From Syngnathus acus (lineage: Eukaryota; Chordata; Actinopteri; Syngnathiformes; Syngnathidae): a stretch of DNA of 64,000 bases. The notes beneath the pieces were generated by a model. It searched no databases. It was not told the DNA's origin and saw only the letters and a list, made by a program, of their open reading frames with translations. Position 1 is the first letter of the stretch, and every line of letters starts with the position of its first letter. Position numbers and translations under genes: made by a program. Positions 48,794 to 61,700 of this stretch are shown piece after piece. The DNA lies in the NCBI RefSeq assembly GCF_901709675.1, contig NC_051090.1:7829842-7893841 (forward strand), given 5' to 3'.

Positions 48794-49919
48794 ACCGACA
48801 GACTTGCATTTACCTGAGGCAACTTTCCATGTTCATACTTTTAGTCTTTTATGGAGTTGCAACCTCATAAGGATCTTGCAATCAAAGGACTTTTTATTGC
48901 ATTCCCCCCTGGATGGGGATAAATTTTTTGGCACAGCCGACTTCAAACAAATATATTTATTGGCTCCCTTCGTGTGACTACTCCAGCAGTTTTATCCCAT
49001 TGCTTTTGTGGTTTGGAGAATGAAGATGCTATCAAGACCCTCCAGCTCCTGATGTTACATAACCGCAAAACAACGAGCATGGGCTTTTTCCTTTGAGAGC
49101 ACTTACCAGGTGTCAGAACTGGTGTCACAAAAAAAGTGTCAAAGCCAAACTATGCGTTTTCCCTTTCATTTTTTGGTCAGACGATCAAACAGCACGTCTC
49201 GTTTAGTGTGTGAGAGTTTTGGCAGGATAAGTCATGGCTGCTTCACCATGACAACATGCCTGCTCACAATGCCCTGAGCAGCTGAGAACATCGCAGCACT
49301 TGAACAATTTCCCTACTCAGCAGGGCTGGCTCTGTATGATTTTTTTTTTTTTTTTTTTTTACGCCCTCTTTCTCAAGCTCAAGGCAGTCATTAAGAGAAC
49401 TTTTCTTGAAAAAGTCAAGAAAATGTCATCAAGATGGCCTGTAAAATTCCAGCAATCCATCAAGGCGTCACAAAGACCCACCAAGGGTTCAATTGTGTTA
49501 GAAGTGGTTTGAGTTTTTCATAACTTTTTTGTGACACTAGCCCTAGAACTTTTCTGACATACCACACTGAAATGAAATCTTTGCAGAAGATCCAATTGAA
49601 ACGACAATTAAAAAGACAAAATGATTCAACTGCAAATCTTTGCGCATATAATCATAACCTCATGAATATCGTAGCGCTCTCACATGATGCTGCTTGTCCT
49701 CTCTCATTGTGATGCAACAGAAAATCCTGCCAATAAAAATGATTGGGACTTTTATTCTGCAATAGTTTATTGTTCTCATTAGGGTCAGAGATGGGCTAAA
49801 TTTGGACGAAAGTCGCAGTACAGCCTGGACTGGTGGAGAAAAATGATTGACAATTATCTCACTTTCAATTACACTTACACTGAACCGTACTAGCATATTT
49901 TTGAAAAGTGGAAGTTAGC

Positions 49920-50035
49920 CGTTGTACCCAGAGAAATCGTACACAAGCACGGAGAGAACATGCAAACTGCCCACGTGAGCTGAGATTTGCACCCCAAACC
50001 TGTCAAATGTGCTAAGCACTACCACGCCAAAGCAA
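49920..50035 (-). repeat. Retroposon tail fragment
   Basis: ACACAAGCACGGAGAGAACA, TGCAAACTGCCCACGTGAG, CACCCCAAACC and GCTAAGCACTACCACGCC follow the upstream part of the same fish non-LTR/SINE consensus, read on the minus strand. Confidence 0.6.
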
Positions 50036-52837
50036 AACAAGACAAAACAATTTGATAAACTTTGTTGCATTTCCAATTTGTTTTTTCAGCTGTGAATTTT
50101 TATGCACGTACATGTTTTTTTTAAATCTGGTCGTTTTAGATGTATTTTTTTCTTTTTATCAAAAAAACCCAAACTCATTTTTATATTTATACAAAAAGTG
50201 TGTTTCAGACTTGCTTGAGCATTTTGTGTCTACATTGTGTTGCATGTGTAGTAAATGGGCTGTAAACAAAAACTGATTTTGTACAATTACTGGGTTGGCC
50301 CGGTTCTGTATCAAAGGGTTTTGAACCTGACTCTTAATGGGATGCAGAATGAGCCAAATGCTGTGAATCCACTGTGCAGAAACAAAGAGGCTGATCCCTT
50401 CTCACAGCTACTGTGGGTTGATAGCAATAAATCTGTATGCACTGTCATCAATAGCACCCATCCGTCAGGGACAGCTTGTCTCTGATGTACAGGTCAGTCA
50501 GCCATGGAAAAAAAAAATCATAATTGATGACCCATGAAAATGTAATCACTGCCTGTAGAGTCTAGTAAATTGTGCCAATGAGCTCAGATGCTATTACAAG
50601 GGACAAATAATGAAGTGGCGAATAACTTAACTGTTCAGAAGACTAAACAACAAGCACAAAGTACTTCAGGGGTGTGTTGCATTGATAATCATTTATGTAA
50701 CCATCCCAGCACAACGTAGATAAAGGTTTTATTGCAGTGTGTACTTTTATGTCTCTGTGCTAAACTGCTTCACACCTTAACTGGGTTTTAAAACATGAGG
50801 ACACTTGTGGCAATGAAAAGGAAATATTTGTTTTCTGCTCCCTGCATTTAGGTAGCGTAGTGCCACTGGGCACTACTGGAAAATACAAAGAAGAAAAAAG
50901 AGAAATCGTAGTAGAGGATTTGCTAATTCTTACTTAAACTATTTGAGGTCACTTTCCATTTGGCCTCTATCCTGTTTCATGTCACAATTGCGGAGTTTGC
51001 GTATTGGCCGAACTCAGTATCGACCACACACACATTTGTAAATATTAAGATTTATGAATGTTGGCCCAAACTATTTTCAGAGCTGAAGTGAAAGGAAAAT
51101 TGACGCCACAGAGTAATTACTCAGGATGATCTAGTGTTATAGACTTGACAATCATACCTTTGCTGACTTTAAAAAGTGCTCAAACTGGGCCAGATTATCA
51201 ATTTACTCCATTTAGGACAACCTTCTGATGCATAGTAGGAATGTTGCCCCTGATCTGCTGTTACTCCTCAGCAAAAGCACAAAGGCTTTGACAGTGCATC
51301 CAATGGGACAACACTGACAAGCCTCTGATTGGACATTTCATCTGTTTCCTGACTGCATTTCAAACAGCAAAATTATACATGGGGATTTCGACATGAGAAA
51401 AGTAGGCCAGACTTGCTGGTAACTAAGGTAGTCATTACTGAACAACAAAAGCTCAAAACATACTGATGGGTCTCTTAATGGACTCATGAGCAGATTCCCC
51501 ACGTCCGCATCGCCCCCAGACAGTCCGAGAAGTCAGCTAGTAATTTTCCTTTTCTTTTTCTAGGTTATTATTCCATTTCCTCCCTGTGAGCGGAAAGACC
51601 AAAATAACCCTGCTGAAATCTATGGCTCTCCAGAGGCAAGGCTTTTGTGTTGCAGCGAGTGGAAAACAAGTGCGCCACTCGCTGAATGGGACACTGCGAG
51701 ATATAAGGTTACACGGCCTCATGGGGGTGAGTTTATGGACACAGACACCATTTATTTCACCAGGCACTCTGTAAGGAGAGCCAATAATGAGTGTGACACT
51801 TGCTTCTGTCTCAAAGGCACCATGTTGTCTAAAACTCAATGGCGACGGAAGGCACTAAATTCTTTTGATCTATACCCTGCAACGTAAATATTAAAGTGTA
51901 TAAGGGCCAGTGGCAACACAAAAATACAGGAATAATATTGTAGAATTACCTAGGCACAGTTGTAATCGTCGAGAATAAAGTTTTAATTTTCAGAGAAAAT
52001 AAATATTAGTATAACAAGAATACATTTATAAATCAGGAGAGAAAATTACAATAGTTTGATAATAGTCACAAATTTACATACAAATATATTATAAAATAAA
52101 CATTATTATAATGGAGAACATAAAAAACCAAAAGAAATCATAGAAAGAATAAAATCCTGACTATATTAAAAAGGCATATGTGCTACAATGATAAAGTCCT
52201 AAAATTAGGTGAATAAATTCATATAACGGCAAGGATAAAGTTGTCATACTTAGGGAGAAATTTAGCAATTGGTATAAATACCAATGTTAAAATTCAAGTT
52301 ATATTTTAAAGTTGTAATGTGGGATTTTTAAAGCTTATTTTTATAATATAACCAATGCTTTTACTTGTAATTTTACATGTATGCAGGAATGGAAGTCAAG
52401 AGCCAACAACAACTGAGAACTTTTTATTCCTGCTATGAAATATTTCTGCAGTTTCAGATAAGCGCGTTGACATTGTCACCGGAGCACATCTACGATAATG
52501 ATCTGTGCAACTAACCTGTTGTCAAATCATGACAGGGTCAGAGCCTCTCAGATGTGGAGAGCAGAAATACACTGTGTACTGAATGCAAACGTGTATGCTT
52601 GACCGGAAAAGGAAGCGGAAGCCCCTTCGCACCTGCACATATTTCCCACAGTGAGTCAAGATTGGTGACATTTTGGACATTCAGACTTGGTGGGAACAGT
52701 TTGTGGAAGACCCTTTTTTCTTTTCCAACAGGCACATATGAAGGAATGTCAAAACCCTGACCTCAACCCTAACAAACACATTTTGGATTAACTAGAGCAG
52801 AGATTTGTACCACTGGCGATAGTCTTGTTCCTATACA

Positions 52838-52905
52838 ATATAACTTTATTTATATAGCACATTTTACAACAGCTGCAGCTATAACAAATGTAGTATATAG
52901 TGTGG
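52838..52905 (-). repeat. Retroposon end with TTTATTTATATAGCAC
   Basis: ATAACTTTATTTATATAGCA followed by CATTTTACAACAGCTGCAGC is the minus-strand 3' end of a common fish retroposon. Confidence 0.55.
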
Positions 52906-53139
52906 CTTATGCCCATATGTTTTTGGTCTTAGACGGATCACACACCCACCCTATAAGGCACAGTGTAATGATTGCGTAGACAATCTCCACTTTTTAAGGA
53001 GGCATCATTATTCTGTGGTTGTCACTTCTCAGGAATTCAGTTGGGCTTTGTTGGGAACAGAACACTAAATATTCATTAGAAATGTGAGTGATATGACACA
53101 CACTGTCAGAGGAGTATAAATTAGGCGAAGCGTTCGACG

Positions 53140-53480
53140 GCTCTTTTGGGTTTCATTGTCTCAATCTGTCTATCGTCAGCGTTCCATTAGAGGCAATTCC
53201 TCTTTTGGTTCTACCTTGTGACTCATTGAAATCACCTCTAGCAGGGGTGCCTTTAATTAAAGTCTGTGTTTTAATTACACGCTCTGTCATCACAAATAGC
53301 AGTGTGAAGCTCAGCACCTGCCAGAAGGTCTTCAGAGCACCCAGTAGGAAACGGCTAATTATGCTCTCTGGGTGTGCATGAACTTGTCACGAGCAGAATC
53401 GGGGCACTGTTTCTGCACGTTTGCTTGGCACCTCTGAGTCAGGCCAATGCGACATCGACAGTGATATCAGATCCAACCGT
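53140..53480. promoter_or_regulatory. Candidate conserved non-coding element
   Basis: This is a repeat-free stretch of mixed composition with several homeodomain-type cores (CTTTAATTAAAG, TTTTAATTACA, GGCTAATTATG) and no coding frame, inside the desert upstream-to-downstream of FAM43A. The call rests on composition and motif density only; conservation cannot be seen from one genome. Confidence 0.25.
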
Positions 53481-56440
53481 GAAATTCATCAATTATAAAG
53501 AAGGAGATTTTGTAGCAATCCTAGAGATGTAATCAGATTTTGACCCAGATGATTGGCTCTACCCTTTTCTGACTAAGAAACTCTGTTCTTTTACTCCCTT
53601 ATTTCTGGCTCAAACTATATAATTAAATGTTTATGTATGTACTACGTATGTATGTATGTATGTATGTATGTATGTATGTATGCATGTTTGTATGTATGTA
53701 TGTAGTATGTATGTATGTATGTATGTGTGTGTTTGTTTGTTTGTTTGTTTATTTGTTTGTTTGTTTGTTTATTTGCTCATTTAACAATTTTTTAGCAATT
53801 AAAATTAACAAGACATATTTGTTCACATTTATTTATTTCGAAATACAATGTATTTTGAACTTTAAAATAAATACATAAATAAATACATAATAAATAATAA
53901 AATAAATACAGTGAAAATTTATCGGCAACAGAAAAAGTCACATTCAATTATTGTAGATTTTCATCGATTTGGTCGTTTTTGCTTTTTTGTGTGTAAAATT
54001 CATATTTTGTTGGTTTTGCACTGAACCCAATTATTTTTCCAATTCCTGCTGCCCTTATTTATTCAGCTCATATTCAATTTAACATAATGGTTTGCTTTTA
54101 GAACAACTCTTAACTACAAAGTAAAATACATTGTGTATTGTAACCATGACACTAAATTTGTAATTCTAACTGGAAGGGCCACTCCTATCACATGATTGTC
54201 ATTTTGGAGATTCCACTAAGACACAAAACATTAAACATGGCCAACAGAAGTCGATCCAGCCAATGACTCATTTGTCATTATCACTGTCTTGTAGATAGGA
54301 AAGTATTTTTTCTGCCGTCATGCCAAATACTACTGAGTCGGGCAAACACCAAGGTGTTTCTTTAGTAAGTAGGCATCACTGGAGTTTCCTTACCAGTAAG
54401 GTAGTGCACACATTGCCACCTTTGGATGTTTGAAAAGCACTCGTCATTTCAAACTCCATCATATTTTTAAATAGGCACAATGTGCGTAGATGGCAGTGAA
54501 AAAACTGCTGATTTTCGCTGAGGTGTAGCAGACCCTGCTGTGAAAATGTAGGTCAGATGAAAATGCATTCACCTCGAACTGTGCCGAGCCGCTGTTAACG
54601 CAGGAGCGGCTGACGAGGGTGTTTTGTTTGCGTGCGCGAGGCCACGGCCACAGATCGTACTTAAAATAAAAAGCACAACACAGACAAAAGAATGAATGAC
54701 TCACTTTGGGGTTGTGACGGGCAACCGAGTTTCAAGCCACTCTACTAAGCCAGTGGGTGAAATACAAAATTTCTTTTTTGTTGGTTTTGTTTTGAATCCG
54801 TAGAGGGAATGTATATTGTTTTCAACGTTAGCCTTAGCGTGGCCAATGGGATTGTATCAGCTGTCCTTCCAAGATAAGAGTCGCCATGCATATCTTTGCT
54901 TAGTTCCCTCTTTTGACTTTATTGCTTTCCTCCTTGTGCCTGTTCCTGCTGCCACTATGCTGTGCCCTGCTTCATAGCTGCACTGCAAGCCACTTCACAT
55001 CTATCAATAGATCAATAGAGATGTGTGTTTTGGCCGAGCTGTTATATCACTGAGCCTAATGAGGGGCAACTGGGACGCTCGCATTTGTGAAGTGCAAAAG
55101 ATTTTTAAAACTTCTTGTCAACAATTGCTGCACTGTTTAAAGAAAAAAAAAAGTTTGGTAAACTCAAAATTTGAAAGCAACAAACTTGGATAATATTTTA
55201 AATTGTGCAATTCACCTTTTGCTGTTGTGAAAATTGGATTTCCTGCTTAGAACCTTTTATGGAACCCCAACTTAAAGATATTGAAGTTTTTCCAATTTAA
55301 AATTCAGTGTTGGGTCAAAAACAGGTCACAAGCGACTTTTTTGGGGGTGGTCATTTCGGAGTTGTGCTTCCACTCACGAGAGGCAGTTCTTGTTTTGTGC
55401 AAAGCAGACAATCATGACCATGTGACGTATGGGTTTGTGCACAAAACACAATTAAAAAAAAAAATCATAAAACATCCAATTAACCCCAGTGCTTCTGTTG
55501 CCCAGTCATTAAGAGCCATGTGATGTTCAAACTGCCTGACATGCTCTGTCCATGCCCTAAGGCTGGTGACAATGAATGAGACCTCAGTGGCCTTACAGAG
55601 TAACCTCTCAACAACCCGCTCGTGCTCCCATTGGGGAAAACACCCGAGAATATATTGAAAGGAATTTAATTGAATATTTATTGACAGATTGTCAGTTCTA
55701 TAACCCATATTGTTTCCATACAGATAAAGCCTACAGTTCTTTAAAGTGAAAAGTGTGTATTTCCAATCTAATACATTTTGTTAAATTGGTTTTGGATATC
55801 AATCCAAATTCTCCCAAAATGTGCTTTCCACTGGATGCACACGTGACACGAGAGCAGAGGTGCTCAAACAAAACTCATGAATTGACATATTTGATCACTT
55901 CTGTCTTTTTTTATTATTATTATTATGAATGAAGTTCACAGAACAAGCCACATTTTATATTATTTAGAAAAAAATACATTTTTAATTCATACTTTAAAAC
56001 ATTTGACCTTACATCTTGGTGTTATTTTTTTCTTTTGCACAGCAAAGATATGACATTTATGTTTAAGACAACATAACAACAGACATTTTGCACATTGTCG
56101 TCAATGTGACACGAGTAAAGTCCACAACAGTGCAAAATTACAGAAAAGAAGGGGTCGTCAACTCAAACATTGGTTTAAGGCAGGGGTGGGGAACCTGAAA
56201 AATATGACCAAATATCATATTTTATGAGCATGTGTAGGTTAAATGTTGCATGGCAGGTGGGAACAAACACACTTGGCGTGCCATATAGGGCATACGGACA
56301 CTAGGGGGCCCCACCACTATAGAAGAAAAAAACTAAACAAAATATTTGGGGGTCCTAGTGGGCACGTTTTCAACAGATGATGTTATTTTCACCACTTGGG
56401 TAAACAAGTGTTGAGGCAAATCCTCTTAAATAAAAGAGAG
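53481..56440. other. Gene desert, segment 4, and possible FAM43A 3' UTR
   Basis: No exon is recognised. It contains the tetranucleotide tract at 53633-53771 and an AT-rich AAATA-type run at 53865-53915. The FAM43A transcript probably ends within the last kilobase (minus-strand reading), for example at TTTATT runs near 55912, but I could not fix the site. Confidence 0.55.
53633..53771. repeat. (TATG)n/(TTTG)n compound microsatellite
   Basis: About 100 bp of TATG units with a few breaks is followed by TTTG units. The methionine/tyrosine-rich frame it creates is not a gene. Confidence 0.95.
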
Positions 56441-56686
56441 GGTGATTAGTCCTGTGTGTGTTGAATTTGGCAGGTTAAAAAAGCACACATCCCCAAATAG
56501 ACATCTGAACACACTCCTAAATGTCATGATAGCTCCCAAATCCTGTCAGTGCTTTTTTCCACCCCTCCTGACATGGTTGTCGAGGCACACGTTTAAGAAA
56601 GTCTCCATATGCTGTCAACAAGTCGGTTTGTGCCTTGGAGGAGACACATTGGCTCAACACACAACAATGGCTCAGTTTCATATTCT

Positions 56687-57715
56687 TCACTGTACTTTTA
56701 TCTGCTCGAAGCCATTGGAGAGTGCGTGGAGCTCATGGCTGCTTTCTATGGACGATTCACTCCCCGTGCTCTCCCCCGACAGTAGTCTGGTAACTTTGAG
56801 GTCAGCTTTCAGTGTCTGCACGTCGTTGCCTATGCTCATCTCCCCCAAATCGTTGATAATCTGCGTGAGCTCCTGTTTGCCATTGGGCACACATTCATCT
56901 GTGTCCAGAATGTCCTCACATTCAAAGTGCATGGCTCTTTCTTCCTCTTCCTCCCCGGCCAAGTCCTCCGTGATGGAGCCCAGCTTCGGTGCGCTCCGGC
57001 TGCGCTCCACCGGCGGCTTGTAGTAGCATTGGCCGTTCAGCAGCTTCCTAAGGGGCGCCAGGGGGATTGTTTGCTCCCCGATGAGTTGCTGCTGCTGGTG
57101 CCGAGCGTCGTCCCTTCGCTTCAGGCGCTTGAACTCCGCCAGAGCCGTAGCCGAGGTCTGGTAGAGCAGCAGGGCCATTGCTTTCGCCTTCTCCGGCTTG
57201 GACACGAGCACGGCGTGGCAGCGCAGCATCACCGCCTTGTGCTTCATCTCATGCCGGTAAATCCACGCGAACACCTTGGGCAGCCTCGGGTCCGCCACGC
57301 AGTAAGTTATCCGGTGCAGCAGGTACAAGTGTCCCGGTCTTCTTGCCTTGTCGTCCACGTGCACCATGCGGATGCCCTGCGAGCTGATGGTGAGCCGCAT
57401 CTTGGTGCCGTTCTTGCCCATGTCACTCTTGCCCCAGATCTTGCTCACCGCCACGTCGGTGCAGCCGTCCCCCTTGGACTGTATGGTGGTGGCGTTGCCC
57501 AGGTAGAGCACCGTATAGGTGGGATCGTCGCTGGTGATCTTGAACTTTTTCCGCTTGGACTTGAACATATTGCCCACCCGGTTGAGCGCGCTCTCCGGGC
57601 AGGACTTGGCGAATGAGGTGAGCGCCGAGTAGTTGAGACTCACCGCATAGCCCTTCTGTTTGGACTGTTTGTCTTCCTCGATCAGGTCGAACTTATTCTT
57701 CTTCCAGGGCAGCAT
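56687..57715 (-). CDS. FAM43A: FAM43A, PTB/PID-domain protein, complete in one exon
   Basis: FAM43A is a poorly characterised cytoplasmic protein with a phosphotyrosine-binding/PID domain. The frame gives 342 aa (human about 423). The family start MLPWKKNKFDL is the first ATG after a splice-acceptor-like tract. Family landmarks are GYAVSLNYSAL (22-32), DPTYTVLYLGNATTIQ (64-79), GDGCTDVAVSKIW (82-94) and RLPKVFAWIYRHEMKHKAVM (144-163). They continue with LRCHAVLVSKPEKAKAMALL (164-183) and the PTB domain end FKRLKRRDDARHQQQ. The tail has ERSRSAPKLGSITEDL, an acidic run, and ADLKVTRLLSGESTGSESS. The acidic and glycine-rich insert of the human protein is mostly missing, explaining the shorter length. 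The frame stays open 22 codons upstream to 57781, but those residues read through a polypyrimidine tract. The coding strand is clearly more GC-rich than the flanks. FAM43B is less likely, given LSG1 next door. Confidence 0.93.
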   Translation of the reverse strand: MLPWKKNKFDLIEEDKQSKQKGYAVSLNYSALTSFAKSCPESALNRVGNMFKSKRKKFKITSDDPTYTVLYLGNATTIQSKGDGCTDVAVSKIWGKSDMGKNGTKMRLTISSQGIRMVHVDDKARRPGHLYLLHRITYCVADPRLPKVFAWIYRHEMKHKAVMLRCHAVLVSKPEKAKAMALLLYQTSATALAEFKRLKRRDDARHQQQQLIGEQTIPLAPLRKLLNGQCYYKPPVERSRSAPKLGSITEDLAGEEEEERAMHFECEDILDTDECVPNGKQELTQIINDLGEMSIGNDVQTLKADLKVTRLLSGESTGSESSIESSHELHALSNGFEQIKVQ

Positions 57716-58719
57716 TTTAGAGCCGTTCGCAGCGAGCACCTCGACTGGGAGAGAAGGAAAATTGAACTTTTTTAAAAGCACTTCTAAAGTCGAGTAAATG
57801 TCCAGTGCTTTCTACTCCTAGTCAAGTCATGTGTGAGCTACTCTACGAGACGCCGTACTTCATGTGTCCATCCTCTGAAGTGGTCCATTGCAGTCTGATG
57901 TGCGTCAAGTTCCAAATGAAGAAGAGCCGACTCGGCTCTGAGGCGTATGCACTGGCGCAAACCATTTCCATATTGTAGGGCGGGGGGGGATGAATTTACT
58001 GAGTGAGACACGCTTCTCATAAGGCAATAGTAATACTCAAAGTGTGTTTAGGCCGCCACCCTCTGGTAAATACGACAACTGCAACTCCTGCATTTGGAAT
58101 TTATTAAATATTTTATTAGATAAATTAATTATAAACTTTACAAATGCAAAAATAAGAAACAGCTTTCGTTTTATTTTTAAATAAACCATTTGACAAATTG
58201 TACAAAAATGTTAATACTTGGACACACATTTGTGACACTTGAACTACGTAACCTAACAAAGCAAACTACTTTCATGTATTGAGTATTTTTCTCAAATTTA
58301 CTAACTATTTTTTTTGTTTGTTTAAAATCATAGAGCCTATTTTTTCCTTCCATCAGTCATATGGAACAAAAGTCTGCTATCGTCTCGTTTGCTTTCAGGA
58401 CATTTTTAATAGTTGGACACGTTTGGAACGTACCACAACTGAGTAACTCAGGTTTGCTATAAAACGAATTTTACGGATTAATTTGCATTTAAAATCATTT
58501 CTGGGGATTTATCGTTTAGGCATACATTATTACTCGGAATACAATCCGATACATCATCGGAATTGTCATTATCAGCCCTTCACCAATTTGGTATGTCCCA
58601 CTTCCGGTTCTTCCGACAACAACCCAGTGCACATGTATCTCCGTTTGTGGTGACTTTCCGTGCTTTTACAGTCAGATAAATAAGTAATTGGTGGGTGAAG
58701 TGATTCTGAAAGAGGAGCT
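57716..58719. promoter_or_regulatory. Divergent promoter interval FAM43A/LSG1
   Basis: Start codons are 1.0 kb apart, facing away from each other. On the minus strand a good acceptor (CTTCTCTCCCAG|TCGAGG) at 57745/57744 suggests a 5' UTR intron for FAM43A. The LSG1 side carries an ETS-type site. The middle (58080-58560) is AT-rich with no visible exon. Confidence 0.55.
58599..58607 (+). promoter_or_regulatory. ETS-family site in the LSG1 promoter
   Basis: CACTTCCGG lies 113-121 bases before the LSG1 start codon. This is the GABP/ELK-type core typical of TATA-less housekeeping promoters, which suits a ribosome-biogenesis gene. A second TTCCG follows at 58610. Confidence 0.5.
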
Positions 58720-61700
58720 ATGGGTAAGAAGAAGGCTGGAGGAGCACTTGGCAGAGCTCTGATAAAAGAAAAATTTCAATCAACCCGAGGCAACAAGAAG
58801 GGCGACACATGGGTAATGATTTCTGTATCAGAATGCCTTGAGTCGGTTTTCTTATTGTTGTGCCTCATGACATTTAAACGGTGGGAAATTAACGCATCGT
58901 TCCACATGGAATGTTAATTATATGGTCAGAAGAATGTCAGTTCATTTATGCATTGAACAGCTGCATAGGTCACGGTAATAAAGCAATGTGATAAAGTTAC
59001 AATATTTATTATGTTGTCGTTTGCAGCATAGAACTGCACTTTATCTTACTGACAGCAGTATATAATACTGTATTCCTGTACCTCAAGGAGGTAGCATCAA
59101 TGTTTACATCTAATGTCTAGATTTTGAGGTATTTAAACGAGGTGACTAAAATGCAACCTACAACATGACAGTATGTCAAGCACAATATTATTGTCGTAAA
59201 AACAATATTATTGGTGGCAGATGTAAAGAATGTTGTGGATGGTATGTGTGACAGTATCATGAGCATATTGTGTTTCCTGGAAGGTCACTTAATTCTTACT
59301 GGTCTACTTTTTATCTTCCTAGCTGCATACCAGTGAACTGAATGATGGCTATGACTGGGGACGGTTGAACCTGCAGTCAGTGACTGAACAGACTTCCATG
59401 GATGACTTTTTGGCTACTGCAGAAATGGCAGGAACAGAGTTTGTAGCTGGTTAGTGATCACATGTTATTGAATGAAAAACATGATCAAATGTGTAAAGGC
59501 ACAGTAAATAATTGTATTCATATTTTTCTGTGATTCATCACTTAGTATTCTTCTTGTTTTTATCGTAGAAAAACTCAACATCAAGTTTGTACCGGCAGAA
59601 GCTAGAGCAGGTTTATTGACAGCTGAGGAGAAAAAAAGGCTGAAGAGTCTTCATGAAGACAACAAGCATTTTCTCAGAATCCCTCGACGGTAACTTTAAA
59701 CTCCCCGCCCTAAACCCAAAACATCATTATGATTTGAATTTTATATTTCTATTCCTATCTTTTTTTTTCCTCCAGCCCCCATTGGGATGAAAGCACCAGC
59801 CCTGAGGCATTGCAACAGGCAGAAAAGGACAGCTTCCTGGAGTGGAGAAGACAGCTTGCGCAGTGAGTCATGATACTGTTGATGTACTTTTAAACATTTG
59901 TCATTCATCAATGTGTCAAGAATCTAACTGTCGTTGCTTCCTAAGGCTGGAAGAGGAACAGAAGTTGTTTCTTACTCCATTTGAGAGGAATTTGGAGTTC
60001 TGGAGGCAGCTGTGGAGAGTCATTGAGAGAAGGTAAAAAAAAAAAAAAAGCAAAATTCTTACCTCCCAATTAGAATCCAGTGTTAGGAAATTGAGGGTGA
60101 CATTTGGTGCCTTCCTGCAGTGACGTTGTGGTACAGATCGTGGATGCAAGAAATCCGTCATTGTTCAGATGTCCTGACCTGGTAAGATTTTTTTTTTAAT
60201 GTTCTTTTTGTCACCATGATATGGTTTTATTGACATTGTTATGGTTGTTTGCTTCCAGGAGTTATACGTAAAAGAGGTGTCAGAGAATAAGGTCAACATG
60301 GTGCTGGTGAATAAGGCAGACCTGCTGACCAGGCAGCAGAGGCGAGCCTGGGCCAGACATTTTGAGAACGAAGGCCTGAGGGCAGTTTTTTGGTCCGCCC
60401 TCGCTGAAAGCAACAGGTTGGATGCAGAAGAAAAGGTGAGAACTGTAGATCAAATACACGCAAGTCACGACGGTCCAAACCGACGAGTTTATCGCCGTAG
60501 GAACGCAACTCTGTTGTGAGGAACAATGAAATATTTTTTAAAATATAATTTTCATCAATATAACGTACTGCTGACTTAAAACATTTTTAATGAATCTTCT
60601 GTCCTGTAATCTAACCAATAAAATAACTCTTCTCCACCATTTTAATTTACTAAGGGGTGCTTGTCTGTGTTCCACAGGGTGTGAAGGTGGAGCAGCCAGA
60701 ATCTGGAGAGAGTGACCAAGATGATGGAGCAAAGCCAGACAATGACTTGAGCTTGAAGGGCGCAGATGACAAGGAGGATGAGGGGGAGGAGAGCGATGAC
60801 TGGGAGGAGCCGCAGGAGAGGATAACCGTCGACGATGAGGAGTGGTTTACTGCCTCAGAAGATGAGTGGCAGGAAGAGGAGGATATTGTTGGGAAATCCA
60901 ACGAGGCCCCTTTCCGTAATTCCGCTCGCCTGTTGCACAAGGACGAGTTGTTGGAGATGTTCAAGATGGTTCACGACGGGCCCAAATATAAAGAGGGACA
61001 ACTTACCGTCGGCATGGTGGGTAAATTTTTTTTTCCATCTTATTTGTTGCTTTTTTTTTTCATTATAGTGCAGATGGGAACAAGACATCAGAGTTTATCT
61101 CAAGATGAATGAACCGCTTTTCACCTTGATGCATTCAACAGGTTGGTTATCCTAATGTAGGGAAGAGTTCAACTATCAACACCATTCTAAGAAATAAAAA
61201 AGTGTCCGTCTCTGCAACACCTGGACACACGAAGCACTTTCAGGTACAAGGCTCTACTGCTACATTCATTACTGTAGGCTCAATTGGGATTCATGTGAGT
61301 GTGGCTTTATGTTTCACAGACTTTGTTTGTGGAGCCCGGGCTGTGCCTATGTGACTGCCCTGGTCTGGTTATGCCCTCCTTTGTCTCCACCAAAGCTGAA
61401 ATGATCTGCTGTGGGATCCTGCCCATTGACCAGATGAGAGACCATGTACCGGCAGCCTCCCTCATATCCTTTACGCCGCCATCGTACTTGAGTAACATAC
61501 TTCCATCAATCAGCATCATCTTCTCAAAGCAGCGTTATGAACTTAACGAGTGACCTAAGTCTGCCAAACGATCCCTCGGCATGTCCTGGAGGGCACGTAT
61601 GGTATCAACGTAATCAGGCCACGAGAGGATGAAGACCCTGACAGACACCCCACCTCGGAGGAGCTGCTTATGGCATATGGATGTAAGACTAGTTACATTG

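Larger units (their letters stand above)
39250..53139. other. Gene desert, segment 3
   Basis: No exon is recognised. The segment holds MITE copy D (40441-40852), a possible decayed element 41585-41795, an inverted GGTGACC/GGTCACC motif (42579-42599), paired GT and CA microsatellites (43252-43461), a retroposon tail (45539-45728), a 121-bp direct duplication (48572-48793), a second tail (49920-50035), a very AT-rich stretch (about 51900-52380) and a retroposon end at 52838-52905. Confidence 0.7.

Noticed and set aside
53627-53878. Met/Tyr/Val/Cys-rich 83-codon frame
   Set aside because: A product of the TATG/TTTG microsatellite.
56927-57616. 229-codon open frame on the plus strand
   Set aside because: It is antisense to FAM43A and open only because of that gene's GC-rich codon use; it has no family resemblance.
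61299-61553. Continuous frame running from LSG1 exon 10 through the next 90 bases
   Set aside because: It reads into the ATATCCTTT intron and loses the family sequence at once.
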